DNA of 10,935 nucleotides from Erysipelotrichaceae bacterium (GTDB lineage: Bacteria; Bacillota_I; Bacilli_A; Erysipelotrichales; Erysipelotrichaceae): assembly GCA_017418585.1 (NCBI GenBank), contig JAFONG010000274.1, forward strand, positions 1 to 10,935. The letters are read 5' to 3'. This document shows, piece after piece, positions 1-6,803 of the stretch. Each line of letters starts with the position of its first letter. Positions within the stretch are counted from its first letter, which is position 1. The notes beneath the pieces are model-generated. The model had not been told where the DNA came from and searched no databases. It worked only from the letters and a program-made list of their open reading frames with translations. The translations under genes were made by a program, and so were the position numbers.

Positions 1-161
1 TAGGTTCTTACCATCTTTGCCAGAACGACGTATTTCTCTATCATGCCTGTTTCGGATAAGTCTTTACCGAAATAGATATGGGCAAAATAATCGAAATATT
101 CTTTAAAACTGTCTTTGTTATGAAATGCTTCGTTTCTATAGTTTCTAAAATCGTTTGCCAT
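1..161 (-). CDS. N-terminal fragment of a probable glycogen/alpha-glucan phosphorylase (cut by window edge)
   Basis: An open reading frame starts at the ATG at 161-159 and runs without a stop for 53 codons to the window edge, so only the N-terminus is visible. The segment FKEYFDYFAHIYFGKDLSE, followed by EKYVVLAKMVR, resembles the N-terminal helices of glycogen phosphorylases. As I remember the rabbit muscle enzyme, the matching stretch ends YYFALAHTVRD, with F, H, KD, Y, LA and VR at the same spacing. If so, the enzyme is a PLP-dependent cytosolic phosphorylase that releases glucose-1-phosphate from alpha-1,4-glucans. The PLP lysine and catalytic domain lie outside. The gene starts 22 bases after the trmK stop on the same strand, so it is probably co-transcribed with the operon. 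A weak GAGG-type ribosome binding site lies about 11-12 bases upstream. Identification rests on about 30 residues and is tentative; a conserved hypothetical protein is the alternative. Confidence 0.5.
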   Translation of the reverse strand, partial: MANDFRNYRNEAFHNKDSFKEYFDYFAHIYFGKDLSETGMIEKYVVLAKMVRT

Positions 162-183
162 AAGCTTTTTTTACCTCGACTTC

Positions 184-825
184 TCAATTATACAATATCT
201 CATCGATCTCATTCATAATTTGTTCATATTCAGGCTTCTTTGCCTGGCGATTGATTTCTTCCAGACGCCTTCTCTTATCCTTCAGATACGCTATATATAC
301 TTCATCCATTCTTTCCAGCAGGATCGGCCCGTATTTAATCTGTTTGTCTGTATAAGGTTCGTGCATGTCTGCGCTGAAACGGATGATCTCGTAATAGAAA
401 CCGTCATAGACGACTCTTTCATCTTCAATGGTATAGTTCTTCTCTGATAGATAACTTCTTAGCAGATCGGTGTCAGTATTTGACTGCAGAAGAAAATACT
501 GATACCTGCTGACGTCGCAGCTTTCCAGGATATGTCTGATGGTATGGTAGCCCATGCCTGATACTACAACGATATCGACATCATCCGGAGCCTTTGTCAG
601 ACCGTCGGACAGTATCGGAATCACTTTGTTTTCTAGACCGTACTTCCCGATATTGGCCTTGGTCTGCTCCAGGGGACCCGGTGCGATATCTCCGGCATAG
701 ACCTTGCTGCAGATGCCGTTTTCTACCAAAAAACAAGGCAGCAGGGCGTGGTCGCTTCCAACGTCGAATACTACCTTATTCTTTTCTATCAGCATGGCGA
801 TCTGTAAAAGTCTGGCTGAAATCAT
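184..825 (-). CDS. trmK: tRNA (adenine(22)-N(1))-methyltransferase TrmK
   Basis: This 213-residue protein matches TrmK (YqfN in Bacillus), which uses S-adenosylmethionine to methylate N1 of A22 in the D-arm region of tRNAs. The SAM-binding motif I is FDVGSDHALLP (residues about 20-30), the acidic loop after beta-2 is AGDIAPGPLEQ, and SDGL follows. The C-terminal part contains the family's YGPILLE and then a charged coiled-coil-like helix (YLKDKRRRLEEINRQ), which in this family lies after the Rossmann domain. Length is slightly below the usual 220-240 residues. Two signature spots differ from the Bacillus protein as I recall it: GMGG reads GMGY, and the QPN motif reads QSN. The ATG directly follows the rpoD stop with no intervening base (TAGATG), and the only ribosome binding site is a weak GGAAG inside rpoD, so translation is probably coupled. 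Location after rpoD is typical for Bacillota. Confidence 0.92.
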   Translation of the reverse strand: MISARLLQIAMLIEKNKVVFDVGSDHALLPCFLVENGICSKVYAGDIAPGPLEQTKANIGKYGLENKVIPILSDGLTKAPDDVDIVVVSGMGYHTIRHILESCDVSRYQYFLLQSNTDTDLLRSYLSEKNYTIEDERVVYDGFYYEIIRFSADMHEPYTDKQIKYGPILLERMDEVYIAYLKDKRRRLEEINRQAKKPEYEQIMNEIDEILYN

Positions 826-2199
826 CTATTTCTTGTCTTCCAGGAACTCCTTCAGTCTCTTGCTCTTGGTTGGATTCTTCAGCTTGCGCAAAGCCTTCGC
901 TTCGATCTGCCTGATTCTTTCACGGGTGACATCGAATTCTTTTCCGACTTCTTCCAGCGTGCGGGTCTTTCCATCTTCCAGACCGAAACGCAGACGGATC
1001 ACCTTTTCTTCTCTATCCGTCAATGTTGAAAGGATCAGGTTGATCTCATCCTTCAGCAGTTCGTTGTTCGCATACTGGTCCGGAGAAAGCGCATCCTTGT
1101 CCTCCAGGAAGTCTCCCAGGTGGGAATCGTCTTCTTCACCGATCGGGGTTTCCAGAGAAACGGGATCCAGAGCGATCTTCTGTATCTCTCTGACTTTGTC
1201 TGCACTCATGCCGGAGCCCATCTTGGAAGCGATCTCTTCCGCGGAAGGATCTCTGCCGAGTTCCTGTACCAGCTGTCTTTGGATACGGGTCATTTTATTG
1301 ATGGTTTCTACCATATGTACAGGAATACGGATGGTCCTGGCCTGGTCGGCAATGGCTCTGGTAATGGCCTGCCTGATCCACCAGGTAGCGTAAGTAGAGA
1401 ATTTGAAACCCTTGGTATAATCGAACTTGTCAACGGCCTTGATCAGACCCATGTTGCCTTCCTGAATCAGATCCAGGAACAGCATGCCTCTTCCGGTATA
1501 CTTCTTGGCAATGGCTACGACCAGACGCAGGTTGGCACTGATCAGCTCATTCTTGGCATCTATGCCATCCTGTACCAGTTTTGGATCGTCCGGATTGTTG
1601 ATACCGTTCTCGATCCTCTTGGCAATCAGGATCTCTTCATCTGCCTTCAGTAGAGGAACTCTGCCGATCTCTTTCAGATACATCTTGACCGGATCGTTCA
1701 CCTTGGTATAGGCGGAAGCCTGTTCATAGTTTATGACGATGTTCTTTTCGGAATCCTCGTCTTCGTCTTCATCGCTTTCTTCTGTCGCAAGATAATCGTC
1801 GTCTTCCAGCTCATCTTCATCATCCGATTCGTCGATCAGATCGATGTTTACGCTGGAAAGCCAGTCGTAAAACTGGTCGATCTCATCGTCGCTCATTTCA
1901 AACCTGTCCAAAGCCGCAACAACGTCGGCCTGAACAATATCGACACCCTGTTTATTCAGTTCAAACAGATCGTTCTTCAGATCTTCGATATCGTTGTATT
2001 TTTTCTTTAAGCCTAACGAAGATTTCTTGATGGACTTCACGGCCTTGATCGCTTTTCCATCAGAACCGATGATCTCTTTTACGTTTTCAGCCTTGCTATG
2101 GGCTTTCTTTTCTTCTTTATCGTTTCCGTTTGCAGAAATCTCTTCGAATCCTTCTAAACTCAGCTGTTCATTTTCCGTATTCTTAGCTTTTCTTGCCAT
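826..2199 (-). CDS. rpoD: Primary (housekeeping) RNA polymerase sigma factor SigA/RpoD
   Basis: This is the vegetative sigma-70 factor that directs RNA polymerase to TTGACA/TATAAT promoters. Region 1.2 is seen at DPVKMYLKEIGRVPLL (169-184). Region 2 spans about 220-292, including NLRLVVAIAKKYTGRGM, DLIQEGNMGLIKAVDKF and the -10-reading FSTYATWWIRQAITRAI. Region 3 is about 300-375. Region 4 has the -35-reading helix-turn-helix TLEEVGKEFDVTRERIRQIEAKALRKL (split by convention around 414-440). The protein is 457 residues, longer than the 371 of B. subtilis SigA as I recall it. The excess is N-terminal: a lysine-rich stretch (about 20-70), a region-1.1-like segment (about 70-120) and a strongly acidic linker (123-151). 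The start is supported by AGGGGG at 2205-2210, five bases before the ATG. The first 17 bases overlap the end of dnaG, and the stop abuts trmK. Confidence 0.97.
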   Translation of the reverse strand: MARKAKNTENEQLSLEGFEEISANGNDKEEKKAHSKAENVKEIIGSDGKAIKAVKSIKKSSLGLKKKYNDIEDLKNDLFELNKQGVDIVQADVVAALDRFEMSDDEIDQFYDWLSSVNIDLIDESDDEDELEDDDYLATEESDEDEDEDSEKNIVINYEQASAYTKVNDPVKMYLKEIGRVPLLKADEEILIAKRIENGINNPDDPKLVQDGIDAKNELISANLRLVVAIAKKYTGRGMLFLDLIQEGNMGLIKAVDKFDYTKGFKFSTYATWWIRQAITRAIADQARTIRIPVHMVETINKMTRIQRQLVQELGRDPSAEEIASKMGSGMSADKVREIQKIALDPVSLETPIGEEDDSHLGDFLEDKDALSPDQYANNELLKDEINLILSTLTDREEKVIRLRFGLEDGKTRTLEEVGKEFDVTRERIRQIEAKALRKLKNPTKSKRLKEFLEDKK

Positions 2200-3928
2200 T
2201 TGTACCCCCTAACTCCCTAACCAGTTCTTCATATTCCCTTAAGTACTCAAACGATCTTTCCGGATCCACTACCGATGTCTTGGATATCTTCTCTTTCAGA
2301 TTTTCCAGTTTTTTTCTTTTGATCTCCAGCTTCACCTTTTCAATGGCTCCGCTTAGAGCGTTTTCATCATAATCCGAAGGAAGCGTTTCTACGACAGCCA
2401 GAGAAGTTATAATGTTTCTGACTGCCTCGTCATCGGTCTGATCATAGATCCTTGACAGGGAACAGGAACCGTTTCTACGATAATCGTCAATGATCATCAT
2501 AGCCAGCTTCTGATCGTTATCATCCAGCAGGCATCCCAGCTGTCTCTGATATAGATCCAGCGCTTTGCGGGACACCGCCATCTGGGTCAGTATCGTATAC
2601 TCGGCCTTCGTTAATCCGTCAACGGTAAAGCCGAGTTCAGCCACTTTACTATTATACTCTACTTTTTTATCTATCTGATTGACTCTTTTGCGTATTTTCG
2701 TCAGTTCATAAAGTTCATTTGCGTAATTGTCTCTGTCGTATTCATCCGTAAGCTTTTCGATCAGTGCGGACACTTTTAAGGTCATCTCCTTGCGGTCGTT
2801 GTAGTTTTCCAGATTGTAGCGTTTCCTGTAGTAGCCGATCGCATAGTCGATAAATGAAATCTGTCTGGCTTCCAGATCGCGCAGAGCATTCTTGCCGTAT
2901 TGCGATATGATCTCGTCCGGATCCAGTTCTGTCCTGTTGTCGACGACCAGGACATTCAATCCTTCATTCAGCAGGATCTCGCCGATCTTGAGGTTGGCGT
3001 ACTGTCCTGCATTGTCTCCGTCATAAGATAGAACGATCCTGCATTTCAGTTCCTTCAGCAGTTCGATCTGTCTTCTGGTACACGCCGTTCCCAGGGTCGC
3101 TACGACATTGTCCCTGCCGGCACGGTAAAATGCGATCACGTCCATGACACCTTCACAGACGATGACATATCCGGCTTTTCTGGCTGCTTCCCTGGCACGG
3201 TGATAGTTGTAGAGGTGATCTCCCTTGGTATAAATCAGATTCTCTGCCGAATTGATGTACTTGGAATCGGAATTTCCTGTATGGTCCCTGGCCGTAAAGG
3301 CGATCGGATTGCCGTCTCTGTCGTGGATCGGAAAAACGATACGGTTGTAGAAGACATCCGCCATCCCGCTGTCCAGCATCCTGCATATGCCCGTCTTGAT
3401 CATGTCTTCATCGGAAAAATGATGATTGTTCAGATACTTGTAGATCATGTTGCTGGATGGATTGAATCCGATGCCGAAATAATCTATCGTTTCCTTATCC
3501 AGTCCTCTGTCGTTCAGATAGGCCATTGCCTCTTCACCGGCCTTGGATGCGCTCAAAAGATAGCGGCAGTAGGCGATCATCGCGTTCAGAAGATCATAGT
3601 ACTTCTGATATGGAGAGACCTTTTTCGGTGCTACATCGATCTCGATCGGTTTACCGATGATGTCGGCTACTTCCTTTACCGCTTCCGGGAAGGAGATCTT
3701 CTTGAAATTCGAAACAAAGGAGAAGACATTCCCGCCGTTGCCGCAGACAAAACACTTGTAGATCTGCTTGTCTTCGCTGATCGACAAAGACGGGTCATGG
3801 TCATCATGAAAAGGACAAAGTGCAGTATAGCCTTTGCCTTTTTTGACCAGAGGAATATAGTGCCCGATCACATCGACGATATTGGCACTGTTCCTTATAT
3901 CATTAATTACGTCTTCCGTAAGTTTCAT
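2183..3928 (-). CDS. dnaG: DNA primase DnaG
   Basis: DnaG synthesises the short RNA primers needed by DNA polymerase at the replication fork and works with the replicative helicase. The N-terminal CHC2 zinc-binding domain has Cys38, His41, Cys59 and Cys62 (CPFH, then CFVCGNGGNVF). The catalytic core carries RIVFPIHDRDGNPIAF (196-211) and KYINSAENLIY (223-233). The TOPRIM fold follows, with the catalytic glutamate in CEGVMDVIAFY (Glu259), the acidic pair in SYDGDNAG (Asp303, Asp305), and DPDE at 336-339. The C-terminal 200 residues, expected to bind helicase, show no motif I can name. Length (581) is normal for Bacillota, about 600. Its ATG overlaps the glyQS stop by one base (TAATG) and no good ribosome binding site is visible, so re-initiation by ribosomes finishing glyQS is likely. 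The 3' end overlaps rpoD by 17 bases. Confidence 0.97.
   Translation of the reverse strand: MKLTEDVINDIRNSANIVDVIGHYIPLVKKGKGYTALCPFHDDHDPSLSISEDKQIYKCFVCGNGGNVFSFVSNFKKISFPEAVKEVADIIGKPIEIDVAPKKVSPYQKYYDLLNAMIAYCRYLLSASKAGEEAMAYLNDRGLDKETIDYFGIGFNPSSNMIYKYLNNHHFSDEDMIKTGICRMLDSGMADVFYNRIVFPIHDRDGNPIAFTARDHTGNSDSKYINSAENLIYTKGDHLYNYHRAREAARKAGYVIVCEGVMDVIAFYRAGRDNVVATLGTACTRRQIELLKELKCRIVLSYDGDNAGQYANLKIGEILLNEGLNVLVVDNRTELDPDEIISQYGKNALRDLEARQISFIDYAIGYYRKRYNLENYNDRKEMTLKVSALIEKLTDEYDRDNYANELYELTKIRKRVNQIDKKVEYNSKVAELGFTVDGLTKAEYTILTQMAVSRKALDLYQRQLGCLLDDNDQKLAMMIIDDYRRNGSCSLSRIYDQTDDEAVRNIITSLAVVETLPSDYDENALSGAIEKVKLEIKRKKLENLKEKISKTSVVDPERSFEYLREYEELVRELGGTNGKKS
2205..2210 (-). promoter_or_regulatory. 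Strong Shine-Dalgarno for rpoD inside the dnaG 3' end
   Basis: The minus strand reads AGGGGGTACAAATG, placing a G-rich ribosome binding site five bases before the rpoD ATG, just upstream of the dnaG stop codon. It fixes the rpoD start and suggests that rpoD is translated independently of, and possibly more strongly than, dnaG. Confidence 0.75.
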
Positions 3929-5304
3929 TAAAATGCGATTCTGTCTTTAATGTAGTCCTTTAATTCAGAGATCTTGACTCTTTCCTGAAGCATGCTGTCG
4001 CGTTCTCTGACCGTAACACAGTTATCTTCCAGAGAATCGAAGTCATAGGTAATGCAGAACGGCGTACCGATGGCATCGTTTCTTCTGTAACGCTTTCCGA
4101 TCGATCCGGCTTCATCGTATTCGCAATGGAATTCCTTGCACAGTTCACTGAACAGAGCCGTTGCCGGTTCGGACAGTTTCTTGGACAACGGACAGACACA
4201 GGCCTTAACCGGAGCCAGGGCAGGATGCAGATGCATGACGATTCTCTCGTCGTTTTCCCCTACCGTCTCCTTGTCGTAAGCGTCGCAGCAGACCATGAGG
4301 AAGAGTCTTTCGACACCGACGGACGGTTCAATGCAATAAGGTACGTATTTCTCGTGCGTATCCGGATCCAGATAACTCAGTTCTTTGCCGGAGTATTCGG
4401 CATGCTGTTTCAGGTCATAGTCGGTTCTATCGGCAATGCCCCAGAGCTCGCCCCAGTCGGTGAACGGATAGGCGTATTCGATATCGCTGGTTCCCTTGGA
4501 ATAAAAAGACAGTTCTTCCTTGGCGTGTTCTCTGATCCTTAGTTTTTCTTCCTTAATGCCAAGTTTCTTTACGAAATTGAAACAGTAGTCAACCCAGTAC
4601 TTGTACCATTCCAGGTCCGTTCCCGGCTGGCAGAAAAACTCCAGTTCCATCTGTTCGAATTCACGGATGCGGAAAATGAAGTTGCCAGGCGTGATCTCGT
4701 TACGGAAGGACTTTCCGATCTGACCGATTCCGAACGGAATCTTCTTTCTTGAAGTTCTGGCAACGTTGTTGAAGTTCACAAAAATACCCTGTGCCGTTTC
4801 CGGACGCAGATATACGACGGATTTGGCATCTTCCAGCGTACCGATATAGGTCTTGAACATCAGATTAAAAGGTCTGGCATTGGTAAAGTTGTGCTTGCCG
4901 CAGACAGGACACACGATGTGGTTTTCTTCGATCATCTGATCCATTTCTTCCGGAGTCTTGCCTTCAGCCGAAAGACCGGTTGCTTCCTCGATCATGTTGT
5001 CGGCACGGAATCTGCTCTTGCATTCCTTGCAGTCGACCATGGAATCGGAGAATCCTTTCAGATGTCCGGAAGCTTCCCAGGTACGGGTATTCATCAGGAT
5101 TGCGCTGTCGATTCCGACATTATAAGGCGATTTCTCTATGAATTCTTTCCACCAGAGGTCCTTGATGTTCTTCTTGAGCCAGGATCCGAGGATGCCGAAA
5201 TCCCAGGAATTGGAAAGACCGCCATAGATTTCAGAACCCTGATAGACAAAGCCTGAACTTTTCAAATGCGATACGATTTCTTCAAAACTGTACTTGTTGT
5301 CCAT
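3928..5304 (-). CDS. glyQS: Glycine--tRNA ligase, single-chain (alpha2) class II type
   Basis: This cytosolic class II aminoacyl-tRNA synthetase charges tRNA-Gly with glycine using ATP. It is the one-polypeptide homodimeric form (458 residues), not the alpha2beta2 GlyQ/GlyS form. The N-terminus FEEIVSHLKSSGFVYQGSEI and GGLSNSWDFGILG are characteristic of it. A zinc-ribbon-like insertion has CKEC (Cys92, Cys95) and CPVC (Cys132, Cys135). The core contains LRPETAQGIFVNF (166-178), motif 2 at FRNEITPGNFIFRIREFEQMEL (in pieces, 200-221), and motif 3 at EPSVGVERLFL (326-336). The C-terminal anticodon-binding domain begins near LAPVKACVCPLS (363-374). GGGAG at 5313-5317 lies eight bases before the ATG. 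The gene is 29 bases downstream of the flavoprotein gene and overlaps dnaG by one base. No T-box precedes it, although many Bacillota glyQS genes have one. Confidence 0.97.
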   Translation of the reverse strand: MDNKYSFEEIVSHLKSSGFVYQGSEIYGGLSNSWDFGILGSWLKKNIKDLWWKEFIEKSPYNVGIDSAILMNTRTWEASGHLKGFSDSMVDCKECKSRFRADNMIEEATGLSAEGKTPEEMDQMIEENHIVCPVCGKHNFTNARPFNLMFKTYIGTLEDAKSVVYLRPETAQGIFVNFNNVARTSRKKIPFGIGQIGKSFRNEITPGNFIFRIREFEQMELEFFCQPGTDLEWYKYWVDYCFNFVKKLGIKEEKLRIREHAKEELSFYSKGTSDIEYAYPFTDWGELWGIADRTDYDLKQHAEYSGKELSYLDPDTHEKYVPYCIEPSVGVERLFLMVCCDAYDKETVGENDERIVMHLHPALAPVKACVCPLSKKLSEPATALFSELCKEFHCEYDEAGSIGKRYRRNDAIGTPFCITYDFDSLEDNCVTVRERDSMLQERVKISELKDYIKDRIAF

Positions 5305-5309
5305 ATTAT

Positions 5310-5325
5310 ATACTCCCGATAGTAT
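5310..5325 (-). promoter_or_regulatory. Small hairpin presenting the glyQS Shine-Dalgarno in its loop
   Basis: On the minus strand ATACT-ATCGGG-AGTAT can form a 5-bp, AT-rich stem. The GGGAG ribosome binding site (5313-5317) straddles the loop and the 3' arm. The stem is weak, so any effect on translation would be modest; the Shine-Dalgarno itself is convincing. Confidence 0.3.
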
Positions 5326-5332
5326 TCACTAT

Positions 5333-5362
5333 ATTATAGGTTCTCGCTGATGTATCTTGCAA
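5333..5362 (-). promoter_or_regulatory. Candidate sigma-A promoter for glyQS-dnaG-rpoD inside the flavoprotein 3' end
   Basis: The minus strand carries TTGCAA (5357-5362), then 18 bases, then a perfect TATAAT (5333-5338). The first box matches TTGACA at four of six positions. Transcription would begin near 5326, giving a leader of about 22 bases before the glyQS ATG. It overlaps the last codons of the upstream gene, so it could be a chance match in coding DNA. The perfect -10 box, correct spacing and position just before a major operon support it. Confidence 0.4.
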
Positions 5363-6707
5363 CATACACGCCGCTTGCGGATGCATGCGACAAAGAGTGC
5401 GTTACACCCGAGCAGTCACCGATGACAAAGAGGTTTTTGTGCAGCGTTTCCAGATTCTCATCCAGCTGCAGTTCCATGTTATAGAATTTGACTTCCACTC
5501 CGTAAAGCAGTGTCTCGTCGTTTGCCGTTCCCGGAGCGATCTTGTCCAGGGCATAGATCATTTCGATGATGTCATCCAGGATTCTCTTCGGTATGACAAG
5601 AGAGAGATCTCCCGGTGTAGCTTCCAGGGTCGGATTGATGAAGGAATGTCTGATCTTGTCAACCGTTGAACGTTCTCCTCTGATCAGATCGCCGAAGCGC
5701 TGTACGATGACACCCCCTCCAAGCATGTTTGACAGTTTTGCGATCGATTCGCCATAGCCGTTGGAATCCTTGAAAGGTTCCGTGAAGTGTTTCGATACCA
5801 GCAAAGCGAAATTGGTGTTTTCTGTCTTTCTGTTTGGATCCTCGAAGCTGTGTCCGTTAACGGTAATGATGCCGTTGGTATTCTCATTGACGACCAGTCC
5901 TTTTGGATTCATGCAGAAGGTTCTTACTCTGTCCTGATACTTGGAAGTACGATAGACGATCTTGCCTTCATAGAGTTCATCGGTAATGTCGTTGAAGACT
6001 TCGTAGGGAAGCTCAACCCTGACACCGATATCGACTCGGTTGGAAATCGTCGGAATCTGCAGCTGCCTGCATACCGTTTCCATCCATTTGCTTCCGGACC
6101 TGCCTGCAGAAATGACGCAGTACCTGCAATGGAAGTCTTCCTGATCCGTAATCAGATCATACTCTCCATCACTCTTGCTGACGCTCCTAACTTCCGTATT
6201 GAAATAAATGTCTACCTTATCCTTCAGATAATCATAAAGATTCCCAAGTACCTCATAGTTGATATCCGTACCAAGATGTCTTACTTTTGCATCCAGCAGA
6301 TGCAGGCCGTTACGGATGCATTCCGTCTTGATCCTTGAGTTGGCAGTAGAATACAGCTTCGTATCCCCTCCTCCGTACTGCATGTTGATGGAATCGACAT
6401 AATGCATCAGATCCAGAGCCGTCTGCTTGCCGATGTGTTCGTAGAGAGTACCGCCGAAATCATTGGTTATGTTGTATTTACCGTCGGAAAAAGCGCCTGC
6501 ACCGCCAAAACCGTTCATGATCGCACAGGTCTTGCAGTTGATGCATTTTTTGATCTTTTTACCGTCGATCGGACACTTTCTGTTCTCCAGACGGTTTCCG
6601 TATTCGATGATCGCAACTTTAAGATCCGGAGCTTTCTTCGAAAGCTCATAAGCCGTAAAAATGCCGCCAGGACCGGCGCCGACGATCGCAACATCGTATT
6701 TCTTCAT
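5334..6707 (-). CDS. COG2509-type FAD-dependent dehydrogenase of unknown substrate
   Basis: This 457-residue protein is a two-dinucleotide-fold flavoprotein. The N-terminal FAD motif is VAIVGAGPGGIFTAYELS (6-23), followed by the ribose-binding acid in VAIIEYG (Glu35). The second FAD contact is in FVIGDCSGVTHSLSHASASG (427-446). The segment GFGGAGAFSDGKYN (66-79) is typical of the uncharacterised FAD-dependent dehydrogenase family COG2509. Just before it is a cysteine cluster C45-x9-C55-x2-C58-x2-C61, which could bind an iron-sulfur cluster or zinc; that is inference. No signal peptide or membrane segment is seen, so it should be cytosolic. It lies first in a minus-strand series leading into glyQS-dnaG-rpoD and is divergent from the CofE-like gene. 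GGGAG lies upstream of the ATG at a suitable distance. The substrate and electron partner are unknown; distant relatives (HI0933/BaiN-like or geranylgeranyl-reductase-like flavoproteins) are alternatives. Confidence 0.85.
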   Translation of the reverse strand: MKKYDVAIVGAGPGGIFTAYELSKKAPDLKVAIIEYGNRLENRKCPIDGKKIKKCINCKTCAIMNGFGGAGAFSDGKYNITNDFGGTLYEHIGKQTALDLMHYVDSINMQYGGGDTKLYSTANSRIKTECIRNGLHLLDAKVRHLGTDINYEVLGNLYDYLKDKVDIYFNTEVRSVSKSDGEYDLITDQEDFHCRYCVISAGRSGSKWMETVCRQLQIPTISNRVDIGVRVELPYEVFNDITDELYEGKIVYRTSKYQDRVRTFCMNPKGLVVNENTNGIITVNGHSFEDPNRKTENTNFALLVSKHFTEPFKDSNGYGESIAKLSNMLGGGVIVQRFGDLIRGERSTVDKIRHSFINPTLEATPGDLSLVIPKRILDDIIEMIYALDKIAPGTANDETLLYGVEVKFYNMELQLDENLETLHKNLFVIGDCSGVTHSLSHASASGVYVARYISENL

Positions 6708-6730
6708 TCTGATTCTCCCATAACAACATT

Positions 6731-6736
6731 ATTATA
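6731..6736 (-). promoter_or_regulatory. -10-like box for the flavoprotein gene
   Basis: A perfect TATAAT lies on the minus strand 23 bases upstream of the flavoprotein ATG, in an AT-rich intergenic gap. No good -35 box is seen at 16-18 bases; the best is TTTATT. A good GGGAG ribosome binding site lies between the box and the gene. The position is plausible but the promoter is incomplete. Confidence 0.4.
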
Positions 6737-6774
6737 TCTTAATCAAAAAATAAATAAAGTCGCATAAAATGTTC

Positions 6775-6780
6775 TATAAT
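6775..6780 (+). promoter_or_regulatory. -10-like box for the CofE-like gene
   Basis: A perfect TATAAT lies 23 bases upstream of the plus-strand ATG at 6804, with GAGGTG at 6791-6796 as ribosome binding site seven bases before the start. The -35 region (around 6752-6757) is only AT-rich and matches TTGACA poorly. The flanking upstream region is shared with the divergent flavoprotein gene. Confidence 0.4.
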
Positions 6781-6803
6781 AGTTCCGTTAGAGGTGAAGT
6801 GTT

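Noticed and set aside
704..1393. Long plus-strand open frame (229 codons) opposite rpoD
   Set aside because: It is antisense to a strongly conserved sigma factor, has no family motif and is rich in Ser/Arg, as expected from reading a coding strand backwards.
3200..3931. Plus-strand open frame of 243 codons opposite dnaG
   Set aside because: It mirrors the conserved TOPRIM and zinc-finger coding region; no ribosome binding site or family pattern of its own.
5305..5333. Glycine T-box ahead of glyQS
   Set aside because: The gap is only 29 bases and contains no T-box sequence or terminator.
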